Assembly: GCA_003243955.1 (NCBI GenBank)
Contig: QHCE01000016.1
Location: 1 to 58,055 of the forward strand
Source of the DNA: Acidimicrobiales bacterium
Lineage (GTDB): Bacteria > Actinomycetota > Actinomycetes > Mycobacteriales > QHCE01
Direction: 5' to 3'
DNA: 58,055 nt
The notes beneath the pieces were generated by a model. That model was not told the DNA's origin and searched no databases. It was given only the letters and a program-made list of their open reading frames with translations. A program made the position numbers and the translations under genes. Shown in pieces: positions 32,145-40,364 of this stretch (position 1 is the first letter of the stretch; every line of letters begins with the position of its first letter).

Positions 32145-32962
32145 CGGGCACCTATGGCTTGTTGACTCAGCGCGAACAGCTCATCGAGCAGTGCCACCGC
32201 GAACGACCCAGGCCCGATATTTCGGCGCCCCGCGCGCTCTCCAGCTGCCGCCAGTAGTGCCGAGGCGGATGCCGCGGCCCGCAACGGAGAGTCGGAGACG
32301 GCAGTGAACGCGGCCATCATCGCTCCCAGCACGCATCCGGTGGCGGTAACCCGCGTGAGCAGCGCATCGCCGCCAGGAACACTCAGCGTGGTTTCGCCAT
32401 CGGTGATGTAGTCAACAACACCACTGACCGCCACTACGCTCTCCTGCCCGCGGGCCAGCTCGACCGCTGCCGCCACTGCTTCGCCGGAATCGATGGCTGA
32501 ATCGACTCCGCGCCCGGTAGATCCTGCTCCGGCCAAACTCATGATCTCCGAGGCGTTACCCCGGATCACGGTAGGCCCGTGCGCCAGCAGTTCATGCGCA
32601 AGCCGGGTTCGTTCGACCAGTACGCCGGCCGCTACCGGGTCCAGGACCCACGGTGTGTCCGTCCGAGCGGCGGTGGCCGCCGTGGTAACTGCGGCCACGG
32701 ACCGCTCTGCGGACATGGTGCCCAAGTTGATCAGTACCGCATCGGCAGGCGCGACAAACTCGGCCGATTCCGCCGCATTCTCCACCATTGCCGGGGAGGC
32801 CCCGATGGCCAGTAGTGCATTGGCGCTGAAGTTAGCCGCAACAATGTTGGTGATGCAATGCAGCAGCGGGCCGCGCTGAGCAATCCGCGAGGTGTCCACT
32901 ACTACCGACTGATCTGGCCACATCACAGCAGTCAGGGCAGGCCGCGCTGCGGAATTACTCAC
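32141..32962 (-). CDS. thiM: Hydroxyethylthiazole kinase ThiM
   Basis: A 273-residue salvage kinase phosphorylating the thiazole moiety. 'GPLLHCITNIVAANFSANALLAIGASPAM' near the N-terminus, 'VLDPVAAG', 'IRGNASEI', 'AVSGVVDYITDG' and 'TATGCVLGAMMAAF' match the family. Starting GTG 32962, first gene of thiM-thiE-thiD. The set is complete for salvage of thiazole and pyrimidine but has no thiC or thiG. I looked for a TPP riboswitch in the 120 nt upstream and did not find its conserved CUGAGA core. Confidence 0.95.
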   Translation of the reverse strand: MSNSAARPALTAVMWPDQSVVVDTSRIAQRGPLLHCITNIVAANFSANALLAIGASPAMVENAAESAEFVAPADAVLINLGTMSAERSVAAVTTAATAARTDTPWVLDPVAAGVLVERTRLAHELLAHGPTVIRGNASEIMSLAGAGSTGRGVDSAIDSGEAVAAAVELARGQESVVAVSGVVDYITDGETTLSVPGGDALLTRVTATGCVLGAMMAAFTAVSDSPLRAAASASALLAAAGERAGRRNIGPGSFAVALLDELFALSQQAIGAR

Positions 32963-33084
32963 CTATGCCATCCCTTCCTCGGAACCGCAGCTTACTGAAC
33001 CACCCCTTACCTCGTGAAGCTTTGCCAACTTCATAGAAGTGTCGGCTAAGTCGCACTATCGGGGTTAGGCTCTAGCGTAACGTT

Positions 33085-34545
33085 TTGTTATCTGGGTGGG
33101 GTGGTGTGGTGGTCGGGGGTCGCCATGGTGTGTTGGTGGAGTTGTTGGCTGAGGTGGGGTGGTCGGTTTCGCGCCTTGCTCATGAGGTGAATCGTGAGGT
33201 GGGTGCGGGGTATGTGTCTCGGACGACGGTGTCGGAGTGGGTGAATTGTTCACGGGTTCCTCGTCAGCCGTTGCCGACAGTGGTTGCGCATGTATTGTCG
33301 CAGGCGTCTGGTCGAGTTGTGAGTGTGGGTTGTTTGTGGCCAGGCACGGCGGGTTCCGCGGAGTGGGTGTCTGCGGATGTGGGAACCCAGGTTTCCTGGG
33401 ATTTATGGGGCACGAAAGCGCTGGTTAATGGTTGGTTTACCTCGGGAGGTGCGATGTTGGGTGGGGATCGTCGTAGTTTTATGGCGTTATCGGGGGCGGC
33501 ATTGACGGTTCCGGCCTGGCAGTACGTGGATCGGGTGAAGGATGTGCCTGATGTAGGTGCTTTTGAGCGGGCCTTGGGTGGGTCAGGTGTTTCTTCGCCC
33601 AAGGTGTCTGCGGCGTTGGTGGAGTACTTCCAGACGTTGGTTGGAGCTTTCCGCCGCATAGACGACCTTGAAGGCGGCAGCCCAGAAAACCTCAAGCATG
33701 TGGACAACGCGATAGGTCAGGTCAATAGCTATTTAAAGCATGGCACTTTTACCTCTTCCGATGTAGCGCCGAAGCTTTTGGGTGTTTTGGCGCAAATGTG
33801 TCAGACCGGAGGTTGGATGGCCGTAGATGCGGAGAGCCATGGCCTCGCCCAGCGCTATTACCGCATGGGTCTACAAGCGGCGCATAGCGCGGGAGACCAT
33901 GATCTAGGCGCGGTACTCCTTGCTTGCATGTCGTATCAAGCGGCTAATCGTCAACAGGCACACGAAGCTAGTGAGCTTGGAGCCGCCGCGATGCGGGTCT
34001 CGCGATCGGCGCATCCTCTGGTGCGAACTGTCGTGATGGCGCGAGTAGCCCATGCCCAAGCAGCTGCTGGCGATGCGCGTGGTTTTCGATCGTCAACCCA
34101 AAAATCGGCCGAGTTGTTTGAGCGGGCACAAGAAGTCGGTGGAGGCCCCGAATACCTGTACTGGCTCGATTCATCCATGGCTGAGACCGTAGCTGGGCAG
34201 GGCGTGTTGCTGCTCACACTGCGAAACGCGCGTGGCGCTAAATCTCAGCTGGAGGAAGCCGAGCGGTTGCTCGCTGCTGAAGTTACTCAGACTGGACCGG
34301 ATCGCCCTAGGGACGCGTACTACCACGGAGCGTGGTTGGCGCGAGCGCATGTCAAACGGGGGGATCTCTATAGAGGGCTTTCCGCGGCGCAAGGAGTGGT
34401 TGACGGCGTAGGCACCATCAGCTCTCCTCGCACCCGTAGAGTGCTCGGCGACCTGGACAAAGATTTGGCGAATTTACGCAGCGATCGAAACCTGCGCGAG
34501 GTCCGCCAACTGCGCAAGCAGATGCAGGCTGTGCTCGCCGCATAA
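33085..34545 (+). CDS. NsdA-like actinobacterial regulator with N-terminal HTH and TPR-like repeats
   Basis: A 486-residue protein. Residues about 12-60 form a Cro/CI-like helix-turn-helix ('LLAEVGWSVSRLAHEVNREVGAGYVSRTTVSEWVNCSRVP'). 'DRRSFMALSGAALTVPAW' at about 132-150 is a Tat-like sequence commonly retained in this family. From about 200 on the chain is helical with repeats of the TPR type ('AQRYYRMGLQAAHSAGDHDLGAVLLACMS', 'AELFERAQEVGGG'). Length and layout match NsdA/NsdB-type negative regulators of development and secondary metabolism in Streptomyces (family knowledge). Ligand and targets are unknown. TTG 33085 follows TAGCGT (33073-33078) by 6 nt, a leaderless pattern although TTG is rare for it. 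The first 90 codons are unusually G/T rich. Confidence 0.82.
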   Translation: MLSGWGGVVVGGRHGVLVELLAEVGWSVSRLAHEVNREVGAGYVSRTTVSEWVNCSRVPRQPLPTVVAHVLSQASGRVVSVGCLWPGTAGSAEWVSADVGTQVSWDLWGTKALVNGWFTSGGAMLGGDRRSFMALSGAALTVPAWQYVDRVKDVPDVGAFERALGGSGVSSPKVSAALVEYFQTLVGAFRRIDDLEGGSPENLKHVDNAIGQVNSYLKHGTFTSSDVAPKLLGVLAQMCQTGGWMAVDAESHGLAQRYYRMGLQAAHSAGDHDLGAVLLACMSYQAANRQQAHEASELGAAAMRVSRSAHPLVRTVVMARVAHAQAAAGDARGFRSSTQKSAELFERAQEVGGGPEYLYWLDSSMAETVAGQGVLLLTLRNARGAKSQLEEAERLLAAEVTQTGPDRPRDAYYHGAWLARAHVKRGDLYRGLSAAQGVVDGVGTISSPRTRRVLGDLDKDLANLRSDRNLREVRQLRKQMQAVLAA

Positions 34546-34553
34546 CAGTTTCG

Positions 34554-34597
34554 TGGCTGTCCATACGACTTCAACTATGAAGTCGTATGGACAGCCA
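34554..34597 (+). terminator. Perfect 20-bp hairpin after the NsdA-like gene
   Basis: TGGCTGTCCATACGACTTCA (34554-34573) and its exact reverse complement (34578-34597) flank the tetraloop ACTA. It begins 9 nt after the stop codon. There is no T-run, so it is either a U-less terminator, an mRNA-stabilising hairpin or a palindromic site. Confidence 0.6.
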
Positions 34598-35048
34598 TTA
34601 CCAACAGCGCTGGCTAGTTCGGTTGCTTACCAGTGGAATGCGGGCGGGTCCCGGTTGTCCTGCTGGCTGGCATTGGTTCATCCGAACGGGCTGTCTCGCG
34701 CTATTTCTACGGTGATTTAGCCGATTCAACGCCCCGCGCATGGCACGATCGATACAGCTGAAAAGTTCGGTTGTGCGCGGGTATTGCGATGCGGCCGTGG
34801 ATACTTTGGCAATCGGCGATGGCTGCCAAAGTCGAAGAGAGGATGGTCAGATGCTCAGTCTCGCGCCTGAATGTGCGGCTCGCGGTTTTGGCTGGCACTA
34901 AGTTTTAGCTAGCACCGCATTTTAGCTAGCGCTGCTTCCGCTAATACTGGCCAGTTACCTCCAAGAGCTATCCTTATCCTAAAGAAGCCCTATCGAAAAG
35001 TGTCGCGCCCCGCCTCTAAGGCGCGCGACACTTTCCCTATGTGGCGTA
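34598..35048. other. Intergenic region without a convincing gene
   Basis: Short frames occur, but none longer than about 45 codons has recognisable protein content. A repeated 'TTTTAGCTAGC' motif occurs at 34904-34914 and 34921-34931. Near the right end lies the hairpin at 34997-35034. Confidence 0.5.
34997..35034 (+). terminator. 12-bp stem hairpin upstream of the GGDEF/EAL gene
   Basis: AAAGTGTCGCGC (34997-35008) pairs with GCGCGACACTTT (35023-35034), and the intervening loop can pair further (CGCC with GGCG). It lies 14 nt before ATG 35049. The A-run on the left and T-run on the right fit a short bidirectional terminator shielding the promoterless start of the next gene. Confidence 0.5.
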
Positions 35049-37637
35049 ATGTCGGCAGGAGAAAGGGGGCGCTGCACAGTGGAGTCAGATTCGTCCATGC
35101 GTTGGGTTTCGTTGTCGTGGGCTAAACGCATCATTTACGCCATGTCGTTAGGCTGTATTACGGCTTCGGCAGTGTTGTTTGCGCTCACATTCTCCCTTGA
35201 GGAGTATCAAAGGATTTCCTGGCCAGCTGTCGCGCTGCTCGGGATGCTCGCAGTCCTATGTGACCAAGTCAATTTACGGTTTGTGATTCGACGCCAAACC
35301 TCGAGTTTCAACTTAGGTGAAATCCCACTGGTCTTGTCGCTGTTCTGGCTTCCGCCGCTAGCGTTCTTACTGCTACGAGAGCTGCCTGGTCAGCTGTGGG
35401 CGCTCGTGCGGACGCGCAGTGCGCCCATCAAGCAGCTCACCAACTTCGCGGTGCACGCGCTAGACGTGGCTTTGGTTTCATATTTATTTCGATCTGTGGA
35501 CGCGCGGGATCCCACACAGGCCAAAACCTGGGTCGTTGTGCTGGTTGCGGTGCTCATCACCAATGGCGTGACCAGTGTTGTAATCGGCAGCGCGATCTCT
35601 CTTGTGCAGGAGCCGCTACGCGGCCCAGAACTGCTGCGCTACGGAGTGACGTACTTTGGCGCGGCGCTGCTCAATACCTCAATCGGCCTGGTGATGGCTT
35701 TAGTGTTCGACGTCAACCATGTGGCCATCGCGCTGCTGGCCGTGATCTTTACTGTCATGTTGTTCGGATATGGCGCTTACAGTCGCGTAGTGCGGCAGCA
35801 CAAAACGCTGAACCACCTCTATGACTTCACTAAAGCGGTGAGCAGTGCCCGTCACGACGGTGGGCTCGCCGACGCGCTGCTGTTGCGTGCCCGGGAACTG
35901 CTTGATGCCGAACGGGCGACGCTTTGGTTGCCCAAGCAAGGCAGCTATCCTGAGCTTCGACTGTCGGCACAAGAAGGCCTCGCCGGTTTGATCGACGATC
36001 CGCATGTTGCAGCTGATGCCATTAGTTCTCGGGTCATTGATAGCGGCGTTACTGTGGTCATCTCAGGTAGATACCCCACCGCGGACCCGGTTTTACGTGC
36101 CGCCCTCACACAGCGGGGCATCAAAGACATTATTGCGGTACCGCTGCGTTCCGGGTCGGCCATCATCGGTTGCCTTGAGGCGATGAACCGAATGGGGGAT
36201 CTCTCCACCTTTGGTGCCGACGATGTACAGCTGGCGGAAACTCTAGCCGCACACGCGGCGGTAGCGGTGGAAAACTCCCGGCTCGTGGATCGGCTACGCC
36301 ACGACGCCGAACACGACGCGCTGACCGGCCTGGCGAACCGTCGCCGGTTTGCCAGTGCTGTGGCTGCTGCGATACAGGTGCAACCTGCCCCTGGCGAAGT
36401 CGTGGCAATTATCGAATTCGATGTTGATTCGTTGCGAGATGTTAACGAAACCCTAGGCCATGAAGCAGGAGACCGACTGCTGGTTGAAGTCGGTCGTCGG
36501 CTGGAATCGGAATCTCCTGACGGTGCGTTGGTCGCCCGGCTGGGCGGCGACGAATTCACCGTGCTGGTGCGAGCTCAAGGCATAGAAGGAGCTCAAGCCC
36601 GCGCCGCCGCACTGCAGCACGGATTGGTAGAGCCACTCAAGCTAGACAAGTTTACCCTCGACGTCGGTGCCGCGGTGGGGATCGCCGTTTACCCCGAGCA
36701 CGGAGACGACGCCGCGACGCTCCTGCAACGAGCCGATGTGGCGACCTATGCCGCTAAGAACAATCCTCGCTCCATCCAGGTATACCGACCTGCCTTGGAG
36801 TCTCGAAGCTTGCAGCGTTTGGGTCTGATCTCCGAGCTTCGTCGAGCTATCGATGATGCTGCGCTGGCCGTCTTCTACCAGCCCAAGGTCGCACTGGGCA
36901 ATCGCGAGCTAGTGGGTATGGAATGCCTGGTGCGATGGGATCATCCCGAGCATGGTCTGGTGCCACCAGATGAATTTATTCCGGTAGCCGAGCACACCGG
37001 TTTGGTTGGTGCTTTGACCCGATTGGTGCTACGGACCTCGCTGGAACAGTGCCGCGCTTGGGTGGACGCTGGTACTGACATTGGCGTCGCGGTAAATCTG
37101 TCGGCGCGCAGCCTGGCCGACCCAGACTTTGCTGAGGAACTCGACGCCATGCTGCGGGAGACGGGTGTGGCGCCGCAGCGGCTCACACTGGAAATCGTTG
37201 AAAGTGCCATGGTCGGTGATGTGCATCGCCCCAATCCCACGCTACGGAAGCTGTTCGCGCTCGGCGTGCGCCTATCTGTTGATGATTTTGGTACGGGCTA
37301 TTCTTCGCTGTCGTATCTGCGGCGGCTCCCCGTTCACGAGGTGAAGATCGACAAATCTTTTGTGTTAGGCATGGCCACCGACTCTGGAGATCTGGGCATT
37401 GTCCGGGCGATTGTCGACCTTGGTCGGCACCTGGGCATGGCCGTGGTAGCTGAGGGCGTGGAAAGCGAAATGACGCTGGCGCTCTTGGAAGAGATGGGCT
37501 GCGACATTGCGCAGGGCTTCTTGTTCTCGCGCCCACTGCCTGCTGAGCGAATTGAAGCGTGGATGCGCCAGCGCACCCAAACCGAGACGGGTGCCGCGGT
37601 TGATGGTGCTCAGCGGTTGCGGGTGGTAAGCGCTTGA
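35049..37637 (+). CDS. Membrane GAF-GGDEF-EAL protein (cyclic di-GMP turnover)
   Basis: An 862-residue protein. Residues about 25-255 hold seven or eight membrane helices (MASE-like sensor), about 270-410 a GAF domain, about 420-575 GGDEF and about 590-840 EAL. The GGDEF signature LGGDEF is intact (498-503), so cyclase activity is possible. The upstream product-inhibition site RxxD is not present. The EAL signature is ECL (625-627). The other phosphodiesterase residues are visible: Asn in 'VAVNLSARSL', Glu in 'TLEIVESAM', 'DDFGTGYSSLSYLRRLPVHEVKID', and 'VVAEGVES'. Either activity may dominate. It is the only c-di-GMP enzyme in the window. ATG 35049 follows TATGTGG closely. The start could also be at GTG 35079. 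Confidence 0.93.
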   Translation: MSAGERGRCTVESDSSMRWVSLSWAKRIIYAMSLGCITASAVLFALTFSLEEYQRISWPAVALLGMLAVLCDQVNLRFVIRRQTSSFNLGEIPLVLSLFWLPPLAFLLLRELPGQLWALVRTRSAPIKQLTNFAVHALDVALVSYLFRSVDARDPTQAKTWVVVLVAVLITNGVTSVVIGSAISLVQEPLRGPELLRYGVTYFGAALLNTSIGLVMALVFDVNHVAIALLAVIFTVMLFGYGAYSRVVRQHKTLNHLYDFTKAVSSARHDGGLADALLLRARELLDAERATLWLPKQGSYPELRLSAQEGLAGLIDDPHVAADAISSRVIDSGVTVVISGRYPTADPVLRAALTQRGIKDIIAVPLRSGSAIIGCLEAMNRMGDLSTFGADDVQLAETLAAHAAVAVENSRLVDRLRHDAEHDALTGLANRRRFASAVAAAIQVQPAPGEVVAIIEFDVDSLRDVNETLGHEAGDRLLVEVGRRLESESPDGALVARLGGDEFTVLVRAQGIEGAQARAAALQHGLVEPLKLDKFTLDVGAAVGIAVYPEHGDDAATLLQRADVATYAAKNNPRSIQVYRPALESRSLQRLGLISELRRAIDDAALAVFYQPKVALGNRELVGMECLVRWDHPEHGLVPPDEFIPVAEHTGLVGALTRLVLRTSLEQCRAWVDAGTDIGVAVNLSARSLADPDFAEELDAMLRETGVAPQRLTLEIVESAMVGDVHRPNPTLRKLFALGVRLSVDDFGTGYSSLSYLRRLPVHEVKIDKSFVLGMATDSGDLGIVRAIVDLGRHLGMAVVAEGVESEMTLALLEEMGCDIAQGFLFSRPLPAERIEAWMRQRTQTETGAAVDGAQRLRVVSA

Positions 37638-37671
37638 TGCCTCTAACTGGCTCAAGTACTGAAAAGGACCC

Positions 37672-38613
37672 GTGTCGAATATGCTCCGCGTACCTGATCA
37701 CACCAGAACATCCGACACGGGTGCGGTGTGGCGGCATGGTCTCGTTTTTTCCTTAATCGCCAACGCTACCTGGATGATTCAGCCGCTGTTCTGGCCGTTA
37801 TTGAAGCCTTCGAGTGCCATCGAACTCCTCGCGCATCGCGTCGTATGGTCGGCGCTGGTCTGTGCGCTCTTCGTGTTGCTGCTAGGCCGCTACCGCGCGG
37901 TGGCTCAGCTATGTCACAAGCCACGCATCGTCGCGCTACTTGGAGGTGCCGGCGCATGCGTGGCCACAGCATGGGGCGTCTACATCTACGCCGTCACCAC
38001 AGGCCATGTGGTCGAGGGTTCGCTGGGCCTGTTCATGCTGCCACTGGCCATTGTGCTGGTTGGTGTAGCCGTTCTTCGTGAACGGCTACGGCCGGCTCAA
38101 TGGATTGCGGTCGGCGGCGCGGTGGTTGCCGTCGGCATCCTGACGTTTGATTATGGGCGATTGCCGTGGATAGCTGTGACAATCAGTGGTCTGATGGCAG
38201 TGTATGCGCTCCTCAAGAAACGAGCAGGCGCGCCAGCTCTGGAAGGCTTTATGGTCGAATGCCTGGTGATAGTGGGGCCGGCACTCGGTTTCATCGGATG
38301 GTTGATGCTCACCGGCGGCGCCAGCGTTGGCCGAATCTCGCTGTCCCACACCGCGCTCGTAGCGGCCTCTGGTGTCATCACCACTATTCCCTTGATATCG
38401 CATGCGGCAGCTATCAACCGATTGTCGTTGACCACTGTTGGCATATTGCAGTACCTCAACCCGATCGGCCAGTTTCTTCTCGGGGTACTCCTGCTTCATG
38501 AAGAGCTGTCAGTGACGCGCTGGCTCGGCTTCGGCTTGATCTGGGTTGTACTTGCTGTTTTCACCGCCAGTTCCCTTCACAGCCATCGGGGCGCAGCAAG
38601 CAATCTCGCATAG
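37672..38613 (+). CDS. rarD: EamA-family transporter RarD
   Basis: A 313-residue membrane protein with about ten helices in two EamA repeats. RarD-type features are 'LVFSLIANATWMIQPLFWPLLKPSSAIELLAHRVVWSALVC', 'WGVYIYAVTTGHVVEGSLG' and 'QYLNPIGQFLLGVLLLHEELS'. Transport substrate unknown. GTG 37672 with AAAAGGA upstream; ATG 37681 is an alternative. It starts 34 nt after the GGDEF/EAL gene and may be co-transcribed with it. Confidence 0.88.
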   Translation: MSNMLRVPDHTRTSDTGAVWRHGLVFSLIANATWMIQPLFWPLLKPSSAIELLAHRVVWSALVCALFVLLLGRYRAVAQLCHKPRIVALLGGAGACVATAWGVYIYAVTTGHVVEGSLGLFMLPLAIVLVGVAVLRERLRPAQWIAVGGAVVAVGILTFDYGRLPWIAVTISGLMAVYALLKKRAGAPALEGFMVECLVIVGPALGFIGWLMLTGGASVGRISLSHTALVAASGVITTIPLISHAAAINRLSLTTVGILQYLNPIGQFLLGVLLLHEELSVTRWLGFGLIWVVLAVFTASSLHSHRGAASNLA

Positions 38614-38751
38614 ATTGGGCTTGGCTGTTGTGGGAAGGAATAAGAGAGCCCGGCAATAGGGACGCTGCCGGAGCCTCTAAGCCATGGTCGCTTCAGCTGC
38701 CTAGTGCCGCCTGAGGTAACCTAGGTGAGCTTGTTTAAATTTGCTGAATTG

Positions 38752-38824
38752 GCCCCTTTAGCTCAGTCGGCAGAGCATCTCCATGGTAAGGAGAAGGTCT
38801 ACGGTTCGATTCCGTAAAGGGGCT
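38752..38824 (+). tRNA. trnT: tRNA-Thr (GGT)
   Basis: 73 nt, acceptor stem GCCCCTT/AAGGGGC, D-arm AGCTCAGTCGGCAGAGC, anticodon loop ATGGTAA with anticodon GGT (threonine ACC/ACU), T-arm ACGGTTCGATTCCGT, discriminator T. CCA is not encoded. Confidence 0.96.
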
Positions 38825-38825
38825 C

Positions 38826-38937
38826 TCATTTACTCACTGGCTACGCTGTACTAGTGCGGGACACCCGCACCCGGGCAGTCGCCTTACGTGCCCACAAGCA
38901 CGCGGCGGCTCCTGCGGCCTTGCCAGCGAGTAAATGA
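38826..38937. repeat. Long palindromic segment enclosing element copy B
   Basis: TCATTTACTCACTGGC (38826-38841) pairs with GCCAGCGAGTAAATGA (38922-38937) with one mismatch. Inside are GTGCGGG-ACA-CCCGCAC (38855-38871) and CGTGC-CCACAA-GCACG (38887-38902). The RNA of this spacer would fold into a branched structure directly after tRNA-Thr. Confidence 0.7.
38876..38926 (+). repeat. Dispersed palindromic element, copy B
   Basis: Contains TCGCCTTACGTGCCC, the hairpin CGTGC..GCACG, and GCGGCGGCTCCTGCGGCC ending TTGCCAG. 48 nt (38879-38926) are identical to copy C at 38966-39013. Confidence 0.88.
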
Positions 38938-38956
38938 ACGTTAAGTGTTGGTGAGG

Positions 38957-39013
38957 GCGTTCTCGTCGCCTTACGTGCCCACAAGCACGCGGCGGCTCCT
39001 GCGGCCTTGCCAG
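38957..39013 (+). repeat. Dispersed palindromic element, copy C
   Basis: GCGTTCTCGTCGCC followed by the same 43 nt as copy B. It lies between tRNA-Thr and tRNA-Met, 65 nt before the latter. Confidence 0.88.
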
Positions 39014-39078
39014 TGGCGAATTGAACTGTAGTTACTTGGTAAGGGCTTTTCGTTGCCTTGCTAAGTTGGAACGAGCAG

Positions 39079-39152
39079 GGCGGTGTAGCTCAGCCAGGCA
39101 GAGCAAGCGGCTCATAATCGCTGTGTCGCCGGTTCAAATCCGGCCACCGCTA
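39079..39152 (+). tRNA. trnM: tRNA-Met (CAT), elongator type
   Basis: 74 nt. Acceptor GGCGGTG/CACCGCT (first pair G-U), D-arm AGCTCAGCCAGGCAGAGC, anticodon loop CTCATAA with anticodon CAT, T-arm GCCGGTTCAAATCCGGC. Paired first base and the A-U/G-C pattern favour the elongator over the initiator form. CCA not encoded. Its partner tRNA-Thr and downstream rpmG are the usual actinobacterial arrangement. Confidence 0.95.
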
Positions 39153-39246
39153 CGATGGACCTTGGTCCTTGATCTTCATCGAGGCCCAATCGCAAGACCG
39201 ATATCAGTTTACCAAACCAGTATGACACGCAGAAAGGCACGTTTTA

Positions 39247-39411
39247 GTGGCCGCCACGGATGTACGCCCCAAGATCACCATGGCTTGCCAGGAGTGCAAG
39301 GAACGCAACTACATCACCCGTAAGAACCGGCGTAACGACCCGGATCGGATGGAGTTGAAAAAGTTCTGCTCGCGCTGCCGCAAGCACACCGCCCACCGCG
39401 AAACCCGCTAA
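39247..39411 (+). CDS. rpmG: 50S ribosomal protein L33
   Basis: 54 residues from GTG 39247: '[20 protein letters not shown]' with '[20 protein letters not shown]' and '[14 protein letters not shown]'. The two CxxC pairs (C14/C17 and C41/C44) make this the zinc-binding (C+) type. AAAGG 10 nt upstream serves as ribosome-binding site. The gene is followed 9 nt later by the first MaoC-type dehydratase, as in mycobacteria, where rpmG precedes hadABC. Confidence 0.97.
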   Translation: MAATDVRPKITMACQECKERNYITRKNRRNDPDRMELKKFCSRCRKHTAHRETR

Positions 39412-39420
39412 ACAGACGAA

Positions 39421-39912
39421 ATGCAGGGTCTGCAAGAAACGCCAAGCGATCTCCAACGCTTGGCGCAAGCTTTGCCGGGTCGCAGTTATCGGCTGACTCA
39501 GCCATACGAGGTGGCTAGGGAAAAGCTTCGGGAGTTCGCGTCAGCAATTGGAGAAATGGACCCGGTATTTCATGATCCCGCGGTAGCTGTCAAGTGCGGT
39601 TTTCGTGATGTTGTAGCTGTGCCGACCTTTCCGATCGTTATTACGTTCAAGGTGTTGCAGCAGTTGTTGGCAGATCCAGAACTTGTCATCGACTTGCGTC
39701 GTGTTGTGCACGGGGACCAAAAATTCACCGCACTCCGGCCACTCTGTGCTGGCGATGTGCTGGGTTGTAGTACATCGGTGACGCAGGTGCGCACTTTCGG
39801 GGGCAGCTTGATGGTTGCCACCAACAGCGAGCTGCACCCCATCGAAGACCCTAAGACATCGATTGTGCACGCCGAGGCATCCCTGCTCATTGGTGCGCAG
39901 GCCCGCATATGA
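39421..39912 (+). CDS. MaoC-like dehydratase subunit, HadA-type
   Basis: 163 residues with the FAS1_DH/MaoC N-terminal hot-dog fold: 'YEVAREKLREFASAIGEMDPVFHDPAVAVKCGFRDVVAVPTFP' at about 28-70 and 'VHGDQKFTALRPLCAGDVL' at about 95-115. It lacks the catalytic Asp-His pair, as HadA-type structural subunits do. It overlaps the next dehydratase by 4 nt (ATGA). In mycobacteria the syntenic hadA-hadB dehydrates 3-hydroxyacyl-ACP in fatty acid synthase II (mycolate elongation). Whether this organism makes mycolates cannot be told from the window. Confidence 0.88.
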   Translation: MQGLQETPSDLQRLAQALPGRSYRLTQPYEVAREKLREFASAIGEMDPVFHDPAVAVKCGFRDVVAVPTFPIVITFKVLQQLLADPELVIDLRRVVHGDQKFTALRPLCAGDVLGCSTSVTQVRTFGGSLMVATNSELHPIEDPKTSIVHAEASLLIGAQARI

Positions 39913-40364
39913 GTAATGAAATCCCAGGCGTGTGCCACGGGTTGCTGCCCGGCCAACAACTTCCCGAGCAGACGTTTGTGGTAACCCGCGCCGATCTTGT
40001 GCGTTACGCCGGCGCGGCCGGAGACTTCAACCCTATCCACTACAGCGAGCGCATCGCCCGAGCCGCTGGACTACCCGGAGTGGTGGCACATGGCATGTTC
40101 ACCATGGCGCTTGGGGCACGCGCCGTACATGCCTGGGTTGATGCCGCGGTGACCGTGTTGGAGTACAACGTACGGTTCGCTAAACCAGTGATAGTGCCCG
40201 ACGACGAAACCGGAGTTCGTGTGATGGTGAGCGGCACGGTGAAAAGCGTCGCCGAAGACGGATCGACGCTGATTATGCTCACCGTTACGAGCAACGACCA
40301 AAAAGTCCTCAGCCAAGCCCGCGCTACGGTGCGACAAAATAACGATCGGATACACCATGGTTGA
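39909..40364 (+). CDS. MaoC-like dehydratase, HadB-type catalytic subunit
   Basis: 151 residues; hot-dog fold with the hydratase-2 motif 'LVRYAGAAGDFNPIHYSERIARAAGLPGVVAHGMFTMALG' (about 30-69), which contains the catalytic Asp (D38) and His (H43). It forms a heterodimer with the upstream HadA-like subunit and would dehydrate (R)-3-hydroxyacyl chains. A hadC homologue is not present. Instead a GT-C glycosyltransferase begins inside the last codons (8-nt overlap). Confidence 0.9.
   Translation: MSNEIPGVCHGLLPGQQLPEQTFVVTRADLVRYAGAAGDFNPIHYSERIARAAGLPGVVAHGMFTMALGARAVHAWVDAAVTVLEYNVRFAKPVIVPDDETGVRVMVSGTVKSVAEDGSTLIMLTVTSNDQKVLSQARATVRQNNDRIHHG

Noticed and set aside
32963-33084. TPP riboswitch upstream of thiM
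   Set aside because: On the thiM strand there is no CUGAGA core nor the conserved ACC-CUU-GAACCUG-type helix.
38878-39013. CRISPR-like array from the paired 48-bp repeats
   Set aside because: Only two copies, with repeats longer than the spacer, palindromic blocks matching elements elsewhere in the window, and no cas genes.
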